Shown in pieces: positions 17,322 through 27,201 of a stretch of 64,000 nucleotides of DNA. This DNA comes from Pseudomonas proteolytica (GTDB taxonomy: Bacteria; Pseudomonadota; Gammaproteobacteria; Pseudomonadales; Pseudomonadaceae). Position 1 is the stretch's first letter. Each line of letters starts with the position of its first letter. Location of the stretch: assembly GCF_007858275.1 (NCBI RefSeq), contig NZ_VFEV01000009.1, positions 97,174 through 161,173 on the forward strand, read 5' to 3'. The notes below the pieces were generated by a model. It was given only the letters and a program-made list of their open reading frames with translations. It was not told the origin of the DNA and did not search any database. A program made the position numbers and the translations under genes.

Positions 17322-19900
17322 CACGCAAACTCACAGGTGATGTGATCGTCGCCGTCCAGCATGGCGTGGGCGCGCTGCACATGCTCATCCCTGGCCATCG
17401 CTTCAAGCAGGCGATCGACTATCAGGGGCAATAGATGGCTATCGATCCATTGATCGACATACCGCGCGCCACTGTCGTTGCGGGTACAGCGCTCTGCCAG
17501 GTAATCGACCAATCGCGGGCAATAGCTGAATGCGAGGTGCCGCTGCAGCAGACGTTGGCCCAGGCACTGCAACTTGCTTTGTACCAACTCCCGTAGCACC
17601 GCACCGCTCAGTGGGTAGTACGGCACGACACGCATGCGGGCCAGCAGTGCCGGCCTGAAATGCTGATTGAGCAGCGGCGCAAGGGCGTCCTGTAATACTT
17701 GTGCGCTGGGACGCTGCGTAGCGCCGCACAGGTCGATGGTGCAGTCGCTGCCAAGGTTGGAGGTCATCAGAATCAGCGTGTTGCGAAAGTCGATCTCGCG
17801 CCCCTCGCCATCATTGGCCCGCCCTTTGTCAAAGATCTGGTAGAACAGGTTCATGACACCCAGGTGTGCTTTCTCGACCTCATCGAGCAGCACCACCGAA
17901 TAGGGCTTTTGCCTGACGGCTTCGGTCAGCACACCGCCCTCGCCATAACCGACATACCCGGGCGGAGCGCCAATCAGGCGCGACAGCGAATGCTTCTCTT
18001 GGTACTCGGACATGTTGATGGTGGTCAGGAACCGTTCGCCGCCATACAACAGGTCGGCCAAGGCCAGTGCCGTCTGCGTCTTGCCAACCCCACTGGGGCC
18101 GACCAGCAGAAACACGCCCACGGGTGCATCGGCACGGTTGATGCCCGCCGCAACCGCACGCATCGAACGGTCCAGCATCTGTACCGCCTGTTCCTGGCCG
18201 AGAATGCGCGTACGCAGATCGGTAGCGAAGTCGAGCACCTTGACGCTGTGTTCGCAAGCCACTTGGCTGAGTGGAATCCCGGTCCAGGCACTGATCACTT
18301 GCGCCACCAGCCGCGGGCATACTTCGAAACTCACCAGGCGCTGTCGCGATTGCTCGGCCAGCAAGCTGCCGTGGGCTTCGCACAGTTGCTGCTCAAGCAC
18401 CTCGATGGCCTGGCCTGCCTGCCTGGCTTGATTCAGTTGCATGCGCAGGGCCAGCACCCGCTCGGCCATCTCGCGCTGATGCGTCCAGGCCTGCGTGAGC
18501 TGCTCATGTTCGCAACCGGCGGCGTCCAGGCGCGCAGCCAGGACCTGCAGCGCACCTGGATCAATGGGCAACCCGGCATCCCTGTCGCGGCAAAGCGCCT
18601 GGTACTCGCCAGTACTTTGCGCCAATTGGGTAGCCACGGCCTGCAACGCCGGTGGGGCTGTGACGAGGCTGATGCGCACGCGGGCGCAGGCGGTATCGAG
18701 CACATCCACGGCTTTGTCGGGCAACTGGCGCCCGGCCAGGTAGCGTGCCGATAACTGCGCGGCGGCAACCACGGCGTCATCGCGCACGTACACGCCGTGA
18801 CTGGCTTCATACACCGAAGTGAGACCGCGCAGGATCGTCACTGCCTCATCGACACTCGGCTCGTGTACATGCACCGGCTGAAAGCGCCGGGCCAGTGCCG
18901 GATCCTTTTCGAAGTACTTCTTGTACTCCGACCAGGTGGTGGCAGCGATGGTACGCAGCTCGCCACGAGCCAGCGCTGGCTTGAGCAGGTTCGCCGCATC
19001 GCCGCTGCCCGCCGAGCCACCGGCACCAATCAAGGTGTGTGCCTCGTCAATGAACAGGATCACCGGCACCAACGCGGCATTGACCTCCTCGATAACGCCC
19101 TTGAGCCGCCGTTCGAACTCGCCCTTGATGCTGGCGCCCGCCTGCAACAGCCCCATATCGAGGATCAGCAGGCGCGTTTCCTTGAGCGCCGGAGGCACCT
19201 GTCCCTGGGCAATCTGCCTGGCCAGCCCCTCGACCAGCGCGGTCTTGCCGACACCGGCCTCCCCCACAATGATCGGGTTATTCTTGCGCCGGCGTGCCAG
19301 GATATCGATCAACTGCGCGATCTCTGCGTCCCGGCACAACACCGGGTCGACCCGCCCTTCACGGGCCTGCTGGGTCAGGTCATGGGTGAAACGCTGCAAC
19401 AGTGATTCATGCTGGGCACAAGCGGGCGTACGGGAAGCTTCGGCATGGTCGCTCAAGGCAAACTCAAGCAGGCGCTGCGCATCGAGGCGGGCCAACAACA
19501 CCTGATAGCGGCTGCCTGCGTGATGCAGTGGGTTACGCAACAAGGCAAGGATCAAGGCCGCGTCACTGACATTCGATTGCGCCAACTCCAACTGGGCAAC
19601 GACCAGCGCTTGCTGCAGCCATTGCACCAGCAGCGGTGCGAACACCGGGTTGCGCGTAGTCCCCTGCCCCATCCTGGGCTGCAGTGTCGCTTGCAGTTCG
19701 CCCAGTTCAACGCCAGCGTCTTGCAGAGCACGCGCCAGCAGCCCTTGTGGGCGCTCCAGCAGCGCCAGCAAGACATCCTCCACCAGGACTTCGGCGCCCC
19801 CACGGGCCACACAGCGTGCGGCGGCGTACTCCAGGTCATGGCGAGTCTGAGGCGCCAGCACACGAATCAATTGCTGCAAATCCACATTCATCATATTCAT
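17321..19900 (-). CDS. clpV: ClpV, AAA+ ATPase recycling the contracted T6SS sheath
   Basis: An 859-residue Hsp100/ClpB-like disaggregase that extracts TssB/TssC from contracted sheaths. It has an N-domain, a first AAA+ module with Walker A GEAGVGKT (about residue 218), a middle coiled-coil and a second AAA+ module with GPSGVGKT (about 600). The C-terminal D2-small domain completes it. The start is placed at 19900 (MNMMNVDLQQLI), where the ATG overlaps the tssG stop and GGGAG precedes by six bases; the frame is open 189 bases further upstream inside tssG. Confidence 0.94.
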   Translation of the reverse strand: MNMMNVDLQQLIRVLAPQTRHDLEYAAARCVARGGAEVLVEDVLLALLERPQGLLARALQDAGVELGELQATLQPRMGQGTTRNPVFAPLLVQWLQQALVVAQLELAQSNVSDAALILALLRNPLHHAGSRYQVLLARLDAQRLLEFALSDHAEASRTPACAQHESLLQRFTHDLTQQAREGRVDPVLCRDAEIAQLIDILARRRKNNPIIVGEAGVGKTALVEGLARQIAQGQVPPALKETRLLILDMGLLQAGASIKGEFERRLKGVIEEVNAALVPVILFIDEAHTLIGAGGSAGSGDAANLLKPALARGELRTIAATTWSEYKKYFEKDPALARRFQPVHVHEPSVDEAVTILRGLTSVYEASHGVYVRDDAVVAAAQLSARYLAGRQLPDKAVDVLDTACARVRISLVTAPPALQAVATQLAQSTGEYQALCRDRDAGLPIDPGALQVLAARLDAAGCEHEQLTQAWTHQREMAERVLALRMQLNQARQAGQAIEVLEQQLCEAHGSLLAEQSRQRLVSFEVCPRLVAQVISAWTGIPLSQVACEHSVKVLDFATDLRTRILGQEQAVQMLDRSMRAVAAGINRADAPVGVFLLVGPSGVGKTQTALALADLLYGGERFLTTINMSEYQEKHSLSRLIGAPPGYVGYGEGGVLTEAVRQKPYSVVLLDEVEKAHLGVMNLFYQIFDKGRANDGEGREIDFRNTLILMTSNLGSDCTIDLCGATQRPSAQVLQDALAPLLNQHFRPALLARMRVVPYYPLSGAVLRELVQSKLQCLGQRLLQRHLAFSYCPRLVDYLAERCTRNDSGARYVDQWIDSHLLPLIVDRLLEAMARDEHVQRAHAMLDGDDHITCEFA

Positions 19901-20913
19901 CCGTCGCTCCCGAGTTGACTGGCCAGAATGAGCACGCCATCCGCGCGCGCCTGCCCCATCCAACTGGTCCATCCTAGCCGGCACACATTGCGTTGGCCTA
20001 TGTGCAGCGCCCGCACCTCGCCGGGACGCAGGGCCAGGCGCAGGTCGAAGTCCAGAGGGTCGCGGACGGCGAAACGAACCAGCGCGCACAGCGGCGAGTA
20101 GCTTGCGCCGCCAGGTAAAAAGTCATGAAAACGCTGCCAGTCGAGGTCCTGCAGATGCACCCTGAACTTGCCGGCACGATCCACAACCTGCCGCCCAAGG
20201 ACCAGGTCCTGCCCCAGGCGACTGTTCGCTTGCGCCAATTGGTTGCATTGCCTGGGGGCAATCACCACCTTGCGCTTGACGCATTGCTCGATCATCAGCT
20301 GCGAGTGTTTGAAGTAGTAACGCAGCACCGTTTCGATAAGCGCCGCCGAATGGGCGCGCATACCCAGCAAACCCAGGTAGGGCAGCAAGCGATTCCAATC
20401 CAGTTGTGTCGCACTGCGTATGGCCCGGCCGCCCAGGCCTATCAGGGCAAACATCTGCTCGGAAAACGAGTCGCTGGCCCCCGCTCGAAAGCACACCCGG
20501 TAGCGGTACTTGCGCCACAGAGGCAGCATCAGCCGATGCAAACGGTGGTGAAACACGTCGAGGAAATCCGCGACAGGATTACCGCCCGCGCGCTCGCTCA
20601 ATGCGTGTTCGGCATAGAATGCCGGCAGTGGCGAGTTTGCCCCCACCAGCCCCAATACGTTGAGGCGCATGCGTGCCCGTAGTTGCCCGCGCTCGACAAA
20701 AAATGTCACTCGGTCAATGTCGTTGCCGGGAAACCCCAGCCCCGGATTGGCCTGGAACTCCAGGTGCTCATAAAGCGCCTCATCGTCAAGGCAGGGGTGG
20801 GCATCGCGTATACGCTCAATGACCTGCGAGATCGCCTGGAACAGCGAATACTCGCGAATGGTCCGGGATAATTCGGTTAAAGCAGGGCTTGCTGGCCCAT
20901 CCGGGATGGCCAT
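19897..20913 (-). CDS. tssG: TssG, T6SS baseplate wedge protein
   Basis: A 338-residue baseplate component that forms the wedge with TssF and TssE and is recruited by TssK. Family features visible are the N-terminal FQAISQVIERI helix and the segments FFHHRL-like FHHRLHRLMLPLW, GLLGMRAHSA and LQDLDWQRFHDFLPGG. The ATG at 20913 lies inside the tssF 3' end, giving a 37-base overlap. It corresponds to HsiH2. Confidence 0.92.
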   Translation of the reverse strand: MAIPDGPASPALTELSRTIREYSLFQAISQVIERIRDAHPCLDDEALYEHLEFQANPGLGFPGNDIDRVTFFVERGQLRARMRLNVLGLVGANSPLPAFYAEHALSERAGGNPVADFLDVFHHRLHRLMLPLWRKYRYRVCFRAGASDSFSEQMFALIGLGGRAIRSATQLDWNRLLPYLGLLGMRAHSAALIETVLRYYFKHSQLMIEQCVKRKVVIAPRQCNQLAQANSRLGQDLVLGRQVVDRAGKFRVHLQDLDWQRFHDFLPGGASYSPLCALVRFAVRDPLDFDLRLALRPGEVRALHIGQRNVCRLGWTSWMGQARADGVLILASQLGSDG

Positions 20914-22646
20914 AGATACACCTCTCCTTGTGTGCTGGTAACACGCAGTTCGTGATACGAGTTAAGGCTCGCGTACAGTGCAAAAAACTCGTTGAGGACT
21001 GAAGCGAATACAAACAAATCGCCCTCTCCGAGAAAGTGCTGGAGATCGACGATCAGGTCGATTGCCACCCCCCGAATCGGCAAGCCACGATGCAACCGGT
21101 CGATGGGGCGCTGGCTTATGGAGCGCAATCCACCCAACCGACGGATGCTGACTTTTTCGGCCTGGCGATCGTGGTAGCGCGGCAAGTCATAGGTTTCGAG
21201 CACCACTTTCAGCGCATTGATATCGCTCAGGGACAGGTAATTGAGCGACATGTTGCTGATCAGCTTCCACAGAAAACCGCTGTCCAGCGGAGGCGCGATG
21301 CCAGGGGTGGCGACCGTGATATTGCGAAAGGACAGGAACTCGGGTGTTTGTTCGCAGGCTTGGTTGATGTCACCGATCCGCAATTTGCGCGGCAAATCAT
21401 GGTTGGTACAGGTCAGTTCAACGGACAGGGTTTCCTGCTCCTGGGACTGACGAATGCCAAAGCTCAGGTAAGTATCCAGGCCGGTGTGTTGCACCGAGGG
21501 CCGCTGGCGAATGCTGTAGCTCGCCGTCTGCTGATCGTGCTCGAACGACTCGAACGGCACATAGGTCTGGTAGCCCAGGCCACCCGGACGCCATCCCGTG
21601 ACTTGGTCTACGGAGAACACCCCGCAGTGGCCTGGTGCGTAGTCAGTTCCCTGCAGCAGGTACTCGTCCTGCTTGCCATCCAGTCGGATCGGTACCCCAT
21701 CGTGTTTGAACAGGTTGACCACCGGCGTGCAAAACAGCTTCACGTTGTCCACTGTCGGGAGCACCTGCTCGGGATTGCGCTGACGCAGCTTGAAGCGCAA
21801 CTCCAAACCCCGAGCCTGCTTGAGCAGGTCATCCGGCAAGCTTTGCAGCACATCCAGGCCATTGACGTCGACAAACAGGTACTTGTCAGGAAACGCGAAA
21901 TACTCCTGTAGGTGCCGATACCCGGTGAAGGCATTCGGCGGATAGGGCAGCAGCGCCTCATCTTGGGAAAAACCGGCGGGCCGAACGCCAGAAGCCGGTA
22001 ATGGTAGCGACAGGACCTGACCGTCGCGCCCCTGCAGGGGTTTGCGCTCACCATCGAGCAGCAGCAGCTCAATGCCCTGCAGGTGACGCAGCAGGCTCAC
22101 GTAAAGCATCTGGCTGACATAGCGCTCCCCGGCAAGATGCAAGCACAGGTGTTCAAGTGCCAGTTCGCCCATATACCCTTCGGCGGTCATCTCCAGGCGC
22201 AGGCTCAGCAAGGCCCCCTTGCCTTGCGCGGAGTAATCCAGCGCTGTGAGTTCAAGTGGCAGCACCTGCGTTGCATAACACGTACGGAAACGGCAGCGCT
22301 CCCCCTCGATCGCCACGCTTTCCACCGGTGTATCGCGCTCGACCGTAATGCCGGGCCCTGCGCGCAACAGCGGCGCAAACTGCAACATGCTGAACGCGGG
22401 TATTGGTCGCATGTAGTTGGGCCACAACAGGTGCATCAACGAATGGCTGAGCTCCGGCAACTGATCATCGAGTTTCTGTCGCAGGCGGCCCGTCAGGAAT
22501 GCAAAGCCCTCAAGCAAACGCTCTACATCCGGGTCCCGGCCTCTGTCCCCGAGGAATGGGGCAAGCGCCGGGTTGCGTTCGCAGAAGCGCCGCCCCAATT
22601 GCCGCAAGGCATTGAGTTCACTTTGGTAATAGCGGTTAAAGGACAC
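20877..22646 (-). CDS. tssF: TssF, T6SS baseplate protein
   Basis: The largest wedge protein of the T6SS baseplate, 589 residues. The frame opens at a GTG at 22670, but homologues begin SFNRYYQSELNALRQLGR or similar. The GTG at 22646, nine bases after a GAGG, gives exactly VSFNRYY, so I use it; it overlaps the tssE end by 11 bases. Characteristic segments include CERNPALAPFLGDRGRDPDV and MRPIPAFSMLQF. It corresponds to HsiG2. Confidence 0.92.
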   Translation of the reverse strand: MSFNRYYQSELNALRQLGRRFCERNPALAPFLGDRGRDPDVERLLEGFAFLTGRLRQKLDDQLPELSHSLMHLLWPNYMRPIPAFSMLQFAPLLRAGPGITVERDTPVESVAIEGERCRFRTCYATQVLPLELTALDYSAQGKGALLSLRLEMTAEGYMGELALEHLCLHLAGERYVSQMLYVSLLRHLQGIELLLLDGERKPLQGRDGQVLSLPLPASGVRPAGFSQDEALLPYPPNAFTGYRHLQEYFAFPDKYLFVDVNGLDVLQSLPDDLLKQARGLELRFKLRQRNPEQVLPTVDNVKLFCTPVVNLFKHDGVPIRLDGKQDEYLLQGTDYAPGHCGVFSVDQVTGWRPGGLGYQTYVPFESFEHDQQTASYSIRQRPSVQHTGLDTYLSFGIRQSQEQETLSVELTCTNHDLPRKLRIGDINQACEQTPEFLSFRNITVATPGIAPPLDSGFLWKLISNMSLNYLSLSDINALKVVLETYDLPRYHDRQAEKVSIRRLGGLRSISQRPIDRLHRGLPIRGVAIDLIVDLQHFLGEGDLFVFASVLNEFFALYASLNSYHELRVTSTQGEVYLWPSRMGQQALL

Positions 22647-23073
22647 CTGGGGCGACCTCAACGCGTCCACTGCCCGCCAGGCTTGCGCTAAACACCACGT
22701 CCTGCATGACCCCGTCGATATTCAGCGCGCCCTGGATATCAAAGGCCAGCACCAACGGATCGCGACCCTGGGGTAATGCGACGACCCGGACATTGCTCAG
22801 GCGCGGCTCGTAGGCCGCGATGAAGCGTTCGATCAGAAAACGTGCCTGGCTCAGGGATTCGTGCAGGCTCAGGCGCATATCATTCAGGTCCGGCAAACCG
22901 TAGTCAGGCAGCGTCTGCACACTGCCTGCCCGGGTGCTGAGCATGTTGCCCAAGTGGATGGCCACCGATGCCGCAACGCAGGCGCGTGGCGTGCGCCCCG
23001 CCAACGCAGGCGCAGTACCGGCAAGGCGCTCAAGGAGACCGCTGTACTGACTCATCTCAAGTTCCCGGCTCAT
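22636..23073 (-). CDS. tssE: TssE, gp25-like T6SS baseplate protein
   Basis: A 145-residue homologue of phage T4 gp25, which initiates sheath polymerisation at the baseplate. The gp25 core is visible: LNDMRLSLHESLSQARFLIE, EPRLSNVRV and LAFDIQGAL. The ATG overlaps the tssC stop (ATGA). Placed between tssC and tssF, as hsiF2 is in HSI-II. Confidence 0.9.
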   Translation of the reverse strand: MSRELEMSQYSGLLERLAGTAPALAGRTPRACVAASVAIHLGNMLSTRAGSVQTLPDYGLPDLNDMRLSLHESLSQARFLIERFIAAYEPRLSNVRVVALPQGRDPLVLAFDIQGALNIDGVMQDVVFSASLAGSGRVEVAPGVL

Positions 23074-24545
23074 TCTTTATCGAGCTTGCCAACCAGGAAC
23101 AGGGTGAAATCCGCCCCCATGTATTTGAAGTGCGGGCGTACGCTGAGGTTGATGCGATACCAGCCTGGCTCGCCGTCAACATCACTGACAACAATCCGCG
23201 CCGCCCGCAATGGACGTCGCCCCCGAACCTCGGCGCTGGGGTTTTCCTGGTCCGCGACGTACTGGCGAATCCACTTGTTGAGTTCCAACTCCAGGTCGGT
23301 ACGTTCCTTCCACGAACCCAACTGCTCGCGCTGCAGCACTTTCAAATAGTGCGCCAGGCGGTTGACGATCATCATGTACGGCAGCTGGGTGCCGAGCCTG
23401 TAGTTCAACTCGGCCGCCTTTCCCTCGGCGCTGATCCCGAAACGCTTGGGCTTCTGCACGGAACTGGCGGAAAAGAATGCGGCGTTGTCGCTGCCCTTGC
23501 GCATCGTCAGGGCGATGAAACCCTCCTGGGCCAATTCATATTCGCGACGGTCGGAAACCAGCACTTCGGTGGGGATCTTGGTTTCGATTTCGCCCATGCT
23601 CTGGAAATGATGCAGCGGCAGGTCTTCCACCGTGCCCCCGCTTTGTGGGCCGATGATGTTGGGGCACCAGCGGAAACGGGCAAAGCTGTCAGTCAAGCGC
23701 GTGGCGAAGGCATAGGCGGTATTGCCCCAGAGATAATGCTCGTGGCTGCTGACGACATGTTCGTTATAGGCGAAGGTCTTGACCGGAGAGTCCACCGGGT
23801 CGTAGGGCGTTCGCAGGAGAAAACGTGGCACCGTCAAGGCGACGTAACGGGCATCCTCGCTCTGGCGGAAGCTCTGCCACTTGGCAAATTGTGGCCCTTC
23901 GAAGTGGTCCTGCAGGTCCTTCAGGTCTGGCAGGCCGGTAAAGCTCTCCAGGCCGAAAAAGCCAGGCCCGGCGGCGGCTATGAATGGCGCATGGGCCATG
24001 CAAGCGACGCTGGAAACATACTGCATCAGCTTGACGTCGGGCGCGCTGGGTGAAAGGAAGTAGTTGGCGATGATCGCGCCCACGGGTTGACCACCGAACT
24101 GACCGTATTCGGCGCTGTAGGTGTGTTTGTAGAGCCCCGACTGAACGACCTCCGGTGAGTCTTCGAAATCATCCAGCAGGTCTTGGCGCGAGACGTTCAG
24201 CAACTCGATCTTGATGTTTTCGCGAAAGTCAGTGCGATCCACCAGCAACTGCAAGCCCCGCCAGGCCGATTCCAGTGCCTGGAATTCGGGGTGGTGGAGG
24301 ATTTCGTCCATTTGCCGGCTGAGCTTGGTGTCGATCTCGGCAATCATCCGGTCCACCAGTTGCTTCTTGACTGGCTCCCCGCGGTTCTGTGGCTTGATCA
24401 ATTCCTCGATAAACGCGGCGACGCCGCGCCTGGCGATGTCGTAGGTTTCATCATCGGCGGTCAGGCGGGTCTGGGCGATGATGTCGTCGAGAATGCTGTA
24501 TCCGGTATCCAGGGGTGCCGCATAGGCGTTAGGGCTGGAGGTCAT
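23070..24545 (-). CDS. tssC: TssC (VipB), large sheath subunit
   Basis: A 491-residue large sheath protein that co-polymerises with TssB into the contractile tube. Conserved blocks include ALESAWRGLQLLVDRTDFRE, LAHYLKVLQREQLGSW near the C-terminus and GEPGWYRINLSVRPHFKYMG. Length and sequence match the family closely. It starts 28 bases after the tssB stop. Confidence 0.95.
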   Translation of the reverse strand: MTSSPNAYAAPLDTGYSILDDIIAQTRLTADDETYDIARRGVAAFIEELIKPQNRGEPVKKQLVDRMIAEIDTKLSRQMDEILHHPEFQALESAWRGLQLLVDRTDFRENIKIELLNVSRQDLLDDFEDSPEVVQSGLYKHTYSAEYGQFGGQPVGAIIANYFLSPSAPDVKLMQYVSSVACMAHAPFIAAAGPGFFGLESFTGLPDLKDLQDHFEGPQFAKWQSFRQSEDARYVALTVPRFLLRTPYDPVDSPVKTFAYNEHVVSSHEHYLWGNTAYAFATRLTDSFARFRWCPNIIGPQSGGTVEDLPLHHFQSMGEIETKIPTEVLVSDRREYELAQEGFIALTMRKGSDNAAFFSASSVQKPKRFGISAEGKAAELNYRLGTQLPYMMIVNRLAHYLKVLQREQLGSWKERTDLELELNKWIRQYVADQENPSAEVRGRRPLRAARIVVSDVDGEPGWYRINLSVRPHFKYMGADFTLFLVGKLDKE

Positions 24546-24573
24546 GCTATCAGTGTCCTTTTTACTGAGTGGG

Positions 24574-25071
24574 TCATGCGGCAGGGCTGTTCAGCCCCAG
24601 TTCGGCCAGCACCCGCGCGCGGGCCTGGTCATCGGCCAGCGCACTTTCTATGGCCTTGCGAAAACTCGGTGTATTGCCCAGGGGGCCTTTGAGCGCCACC
24701 AGCGCCTCACGCAGCGCCATCAGCTTGTGTAATTGCGGAACCTGCTCCACCAGTTGAGCCGGATTGAAATCCTTCATGGCGTTGATGCGCACCTGGATCG
24801 CCAACTCGTCGGCTTCATCCGTTTCCTGCAGCCGATTGGGAACACTCAACGTCAGCATCAAGGCTTGTTTGGCCAACACCTCGTCCAGGGTGTTCTTATC
24901 GATACCGATGGGCTTGCGGTCTTCAACCTTGCGCGTGTCTTCGCGCTGGGTGAAATCACCCACGACCAGCAGCTTCAAAGGCAGCTCTACTTCTTCCTGG
25001 GCACCGCCTATGGCCGGTTTGAACGTGATATTGATACGTTCCTTGGGGGCGACCGAACCTTCTTTGGCCAT
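24574..25071 (-). CDS. tssB: TssB (VipA), small sheath subunit
   Basis: The 165-residue partner of TssC. Recognisable segments are RINITFKPAIGG, LPLKLLVVGDFTQRED and DEADELAIQVRINAMKDFNP. AAGGAGAAACAAC before the ATG at 25071 is a strong ribosome site and fixes the start; the frame continues upstream without another site. It follows tssA after 32 bases. Confidence 0.95.
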   Translation of the reverse strand: MAKEGSVAPKERINITFKPAIGGAQEEVELPLKLLVVGDFTQREDTRKVEDRKPIGIDKNTLDEVLAKQALMLTLSVPNRLQETDEADELAIQVRINAMKDFNPAQLVEQVPQLHKLMALREALVALKGPLGNTPSFRKAIESALADDQARARVLAELGLNSPAA

Positions 25072-25103
25072 GTTGTTTCTCCTTTGCTTGATGACGGGAA
25101 AAC

Positions 25104-26657
25104 CTATTCGAGTACCGCTTCCAGATCGACCTGGCACAGCTTGCGATGGACATCCTCCCTGCGCTCGCGCAGGCCATGGCCCTGGGGCAATACGTCGTAA
25201 CAGGCGTACAACAGTTGCAATACCTCAAGGGTCAGGTCGGGCTCCCAGCGATATAGGCCGGCGTGCTGTAACTCCTGCTCGAGCTGCTCAAGCTGGATCC
25301 TGGCCAAGTCGTGCTTGGCACCTTGGATACACAACCGAGCCAGGCCAAGGCGCCAGTAACACCGCGCCCGATCACCCCGCGCCGCCTGCATGGCACTTTT
25401 GTAGGCCCGGACCGCAACTTTCAGCCCCTCCTTGCGCAGCAGCGGAGCAACCACCTGCAAGGCCTCCTCCCATGGCGCCGGACCGGCGCCGCCAGTGTTC
25501 CGGACCGGCACCCGTGCTTGCAGGTGGCGGCTGACCTGGGTGTCGATCCATCCGCGGGTGGCGGCATCGGCAAAGGGCGCTCCATCGTGGAAGCGCAACT
25601 GGGCGAGCCCGGGTAATCGTTGTAGCAACAGGGCGAACTGAATCTCTGTCTCGACCATTGCCAATTCGGCCTGCTGCGCTTGCAGGCACTCCCAGACCAT
25701 GCGCACACCGTCAAACCAAAAAGGCGCACTCGCCAGGCTGGCTTCAAGCTCCAGCAGCAGGTCGGCGTAATGCCCTTGGGCAAATCGCTCCTGGTAGCGC
25801 TTGAGCTTGTCGGGCACCAGCCCGCGCAAGGGCGTTATCTGATCGCTGTTGCTATCGGGAAGACCGGTGATGCCCAGCCATGCCAGCGTGCGGTTGAGGC
25901 GCAAGGCCCGCAGGTCGGTGGCGTTCTGGCGCAGCCACCAGGCACACAGGGGGCGAGCGTTGTCTTGCAGTGCGCGCAGGAGCTTGTGTACGTCTTTTTC
26001 GTTGTTCACCACAGGCTCAGGCGCCAGCAGTTGAGTCGCCGCCTGCTTGACCTGGGCAACCACCGCGCTCACCCCGGACTGTGGCGCAGCGCTCTCCTGG
26101 GCTCGTTGCAGCTTGTCCGCGAGATGCCTGCGGGCTGCCAGCAGCAACGGAGCGTCGTCCCCCAGGTGCCCAACCCATAGCTCGTCAAGACACGCCAAAT
26201 GCCCAGCCATGCACTGGAACAGGGAGCGTTGCTCTCTGAGGGCAACGCTCTGCGCCAGTACCGGCTCGATGCGCTGCATCAACCAGCCAAAGGCCGCGAT
26301 GCGAGTCCGCTGCTTGATGGGATGTACCGTCGCCCAGTGGTGTTCACAGAGGTAGCGCAACATGCCAAGCCCAGCCAACAGGCCAGGAAAGGACTCACAC
26401 CGATACAGGGCCCACGTCAGCCAGGCAACGACCCGCAAATCCTTGGACTCGTGACGCAACAACGCCTCGCTTTTGTCCATGACCTGCTGCCAGTCGGGCT
26501 GGTTGTTGCCATGGATCAACCGGGCCTTGTCCAACTCGCTTTCCAGCGCTTCGTACGCTGGCGAATAACGGACGTCCGGCCCTGCAAAACAGGCAATGGA
26601 GATCGGTGAGCGGGCAACTTCCAAGTAATGCGCAGAAAGTTTGTCTGAGTAAACCAT
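25104..26657 (-). CDS. tssA: TssA, T6SS assembly cap/priming protein
   Basis: A 517-residue protein with an N-terminal ImpA domain (about residues 8-120, including the SIACFAGPDVRYSPAYEALE segment) and a C-terminal VasJ/VasL-like helical region. TssA primes baseplate assembly and caps the growing sheath. The frame opens at 26726, but homologues begin near YSEKLSAHYLE, so I choose the ATG at 26657 (MVYSDKLSAHYLE); the ribosome site there is weak. First gene of the T6SS operon, divergent from hcp. Confidence 0.9.
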   Translation of the reverse strand: MVYSDKLSAHYLEVARSPISIACFAGPDVRYSPAYEALESELDKARLIHGNNQPDWQQVMDKSEALLRHESKDLRVVAWLTWALYRCESFPGLLAGLGMLRYLCEHHWATVHPIKQRTRIAAFGWLMQRIEPVLAQSVALREQRSLFQCMAGHLACLDELWVGHLGDDAPLLLAARRHLADKLQRAQESAAPQSGVSAVVAQVKQAATQLLAPEPVVNNEKDVHKLLRALQDNARPLCAWWLRQNATDLRALRLNRTLAWLGITGLPDSNSDQITPLRGLVPDKLKRYQERFAQGHYADLLLELEASLASAPFWFDGVRMVWECLQAQQAELAMVETEIQFALLLQRLPGLAQLRFHDGAPFADAATRGWIDTQVSRHLQARVPVRNTGGAGPAPWEEALQVVAPLLRKEGLKVAVRAYKSAMQAARGDRARCYWRLGLARLCIQGAKHDLARIQLEQLEQELQHAGLYRWEPDLTLEVLQLLYACYDVLPQGHGLRERREDVHRKLCQVDLEAVLE

Positions 26658-27201
26658 GATGGGCTGCACTGTGCTGATCAATGCTGAATTAAAGTATGGC
26701 AAACAGCTATTAAGCGCCGAAGACATACTTGCTGAATTCCATTTTCACGCTGGGACAAGTGCAAACAATAGCAGCCAGATTTTATTGGACAAGCCACTAA
26801 GGCGTAGTTAAGTAGAATCCTACAAAGATAATAAAATCTCGCAATTTTGTAAGCGCACGCAATCGATGCTCCTGCCCCGCCAAGAGGTTTACAGCCTTAG
26901 CGAGCCTCATACAGCTTGCAGGGATGCGCAAAAAACTGCGCACTCTTTTCAATCAACTCACCTTGAAAGCAAACATTTACCTTTCAATATCGTGACGTGC
27001 CCAACAGTGCAAATATCTGCGCACTATTGCGCAAAGAAAACCAACTTATAAACCAGAAATCATACCGCCCACGCACCGTTACGCACCCTCCTCCAAGAAA
27101 CGCCCTTATTTTATTAGGCCAACTATTATCCGGCACACTTCTTGTTAGCGAGTAGTAGCGCCCTGTGGCGCCAACTTATCTATCAGGCAAGGAAACCAAT
27201 T
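26658..27201. promoter_or_regulatory. Divergent tss/hcp control region with paired TGCGCA sites
   Basis: An AT-rich 544-base gap with no supported gene. It contains two pairs of the palindrome TGCGCA: 26925-26930 with 26937-26942, and 27018-27023 with 27028-27033, about 90 bases apart. Such paired dyads well upstream of a sigma-54 promoter are what an enhancer-binding protein like Sfa would need. A weaker GG-N10-GC pattern on the minus strand (26868-26881) could serve the tss operon. Confidence 0.45.
27131..27146 (+). promoter_or_regulatory. Candidate sigma-54 promoter of hcp
   Basis: CGGCACACTTCTTGTT matches the sigma-54 consensus TGGCAC-N5-TTGCA except at the first base and at the -12 C, which is T. 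The GG is at 27132-27133 and the next element starts ten bases later. The predicted transcript would start near 27157, about 45 bases before the hcp ATG. The imperfect -12 element keeps confidence moderate. A sigma-54 activator gene (sfa) lies in the divergent operon. Confidence 0.5.
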
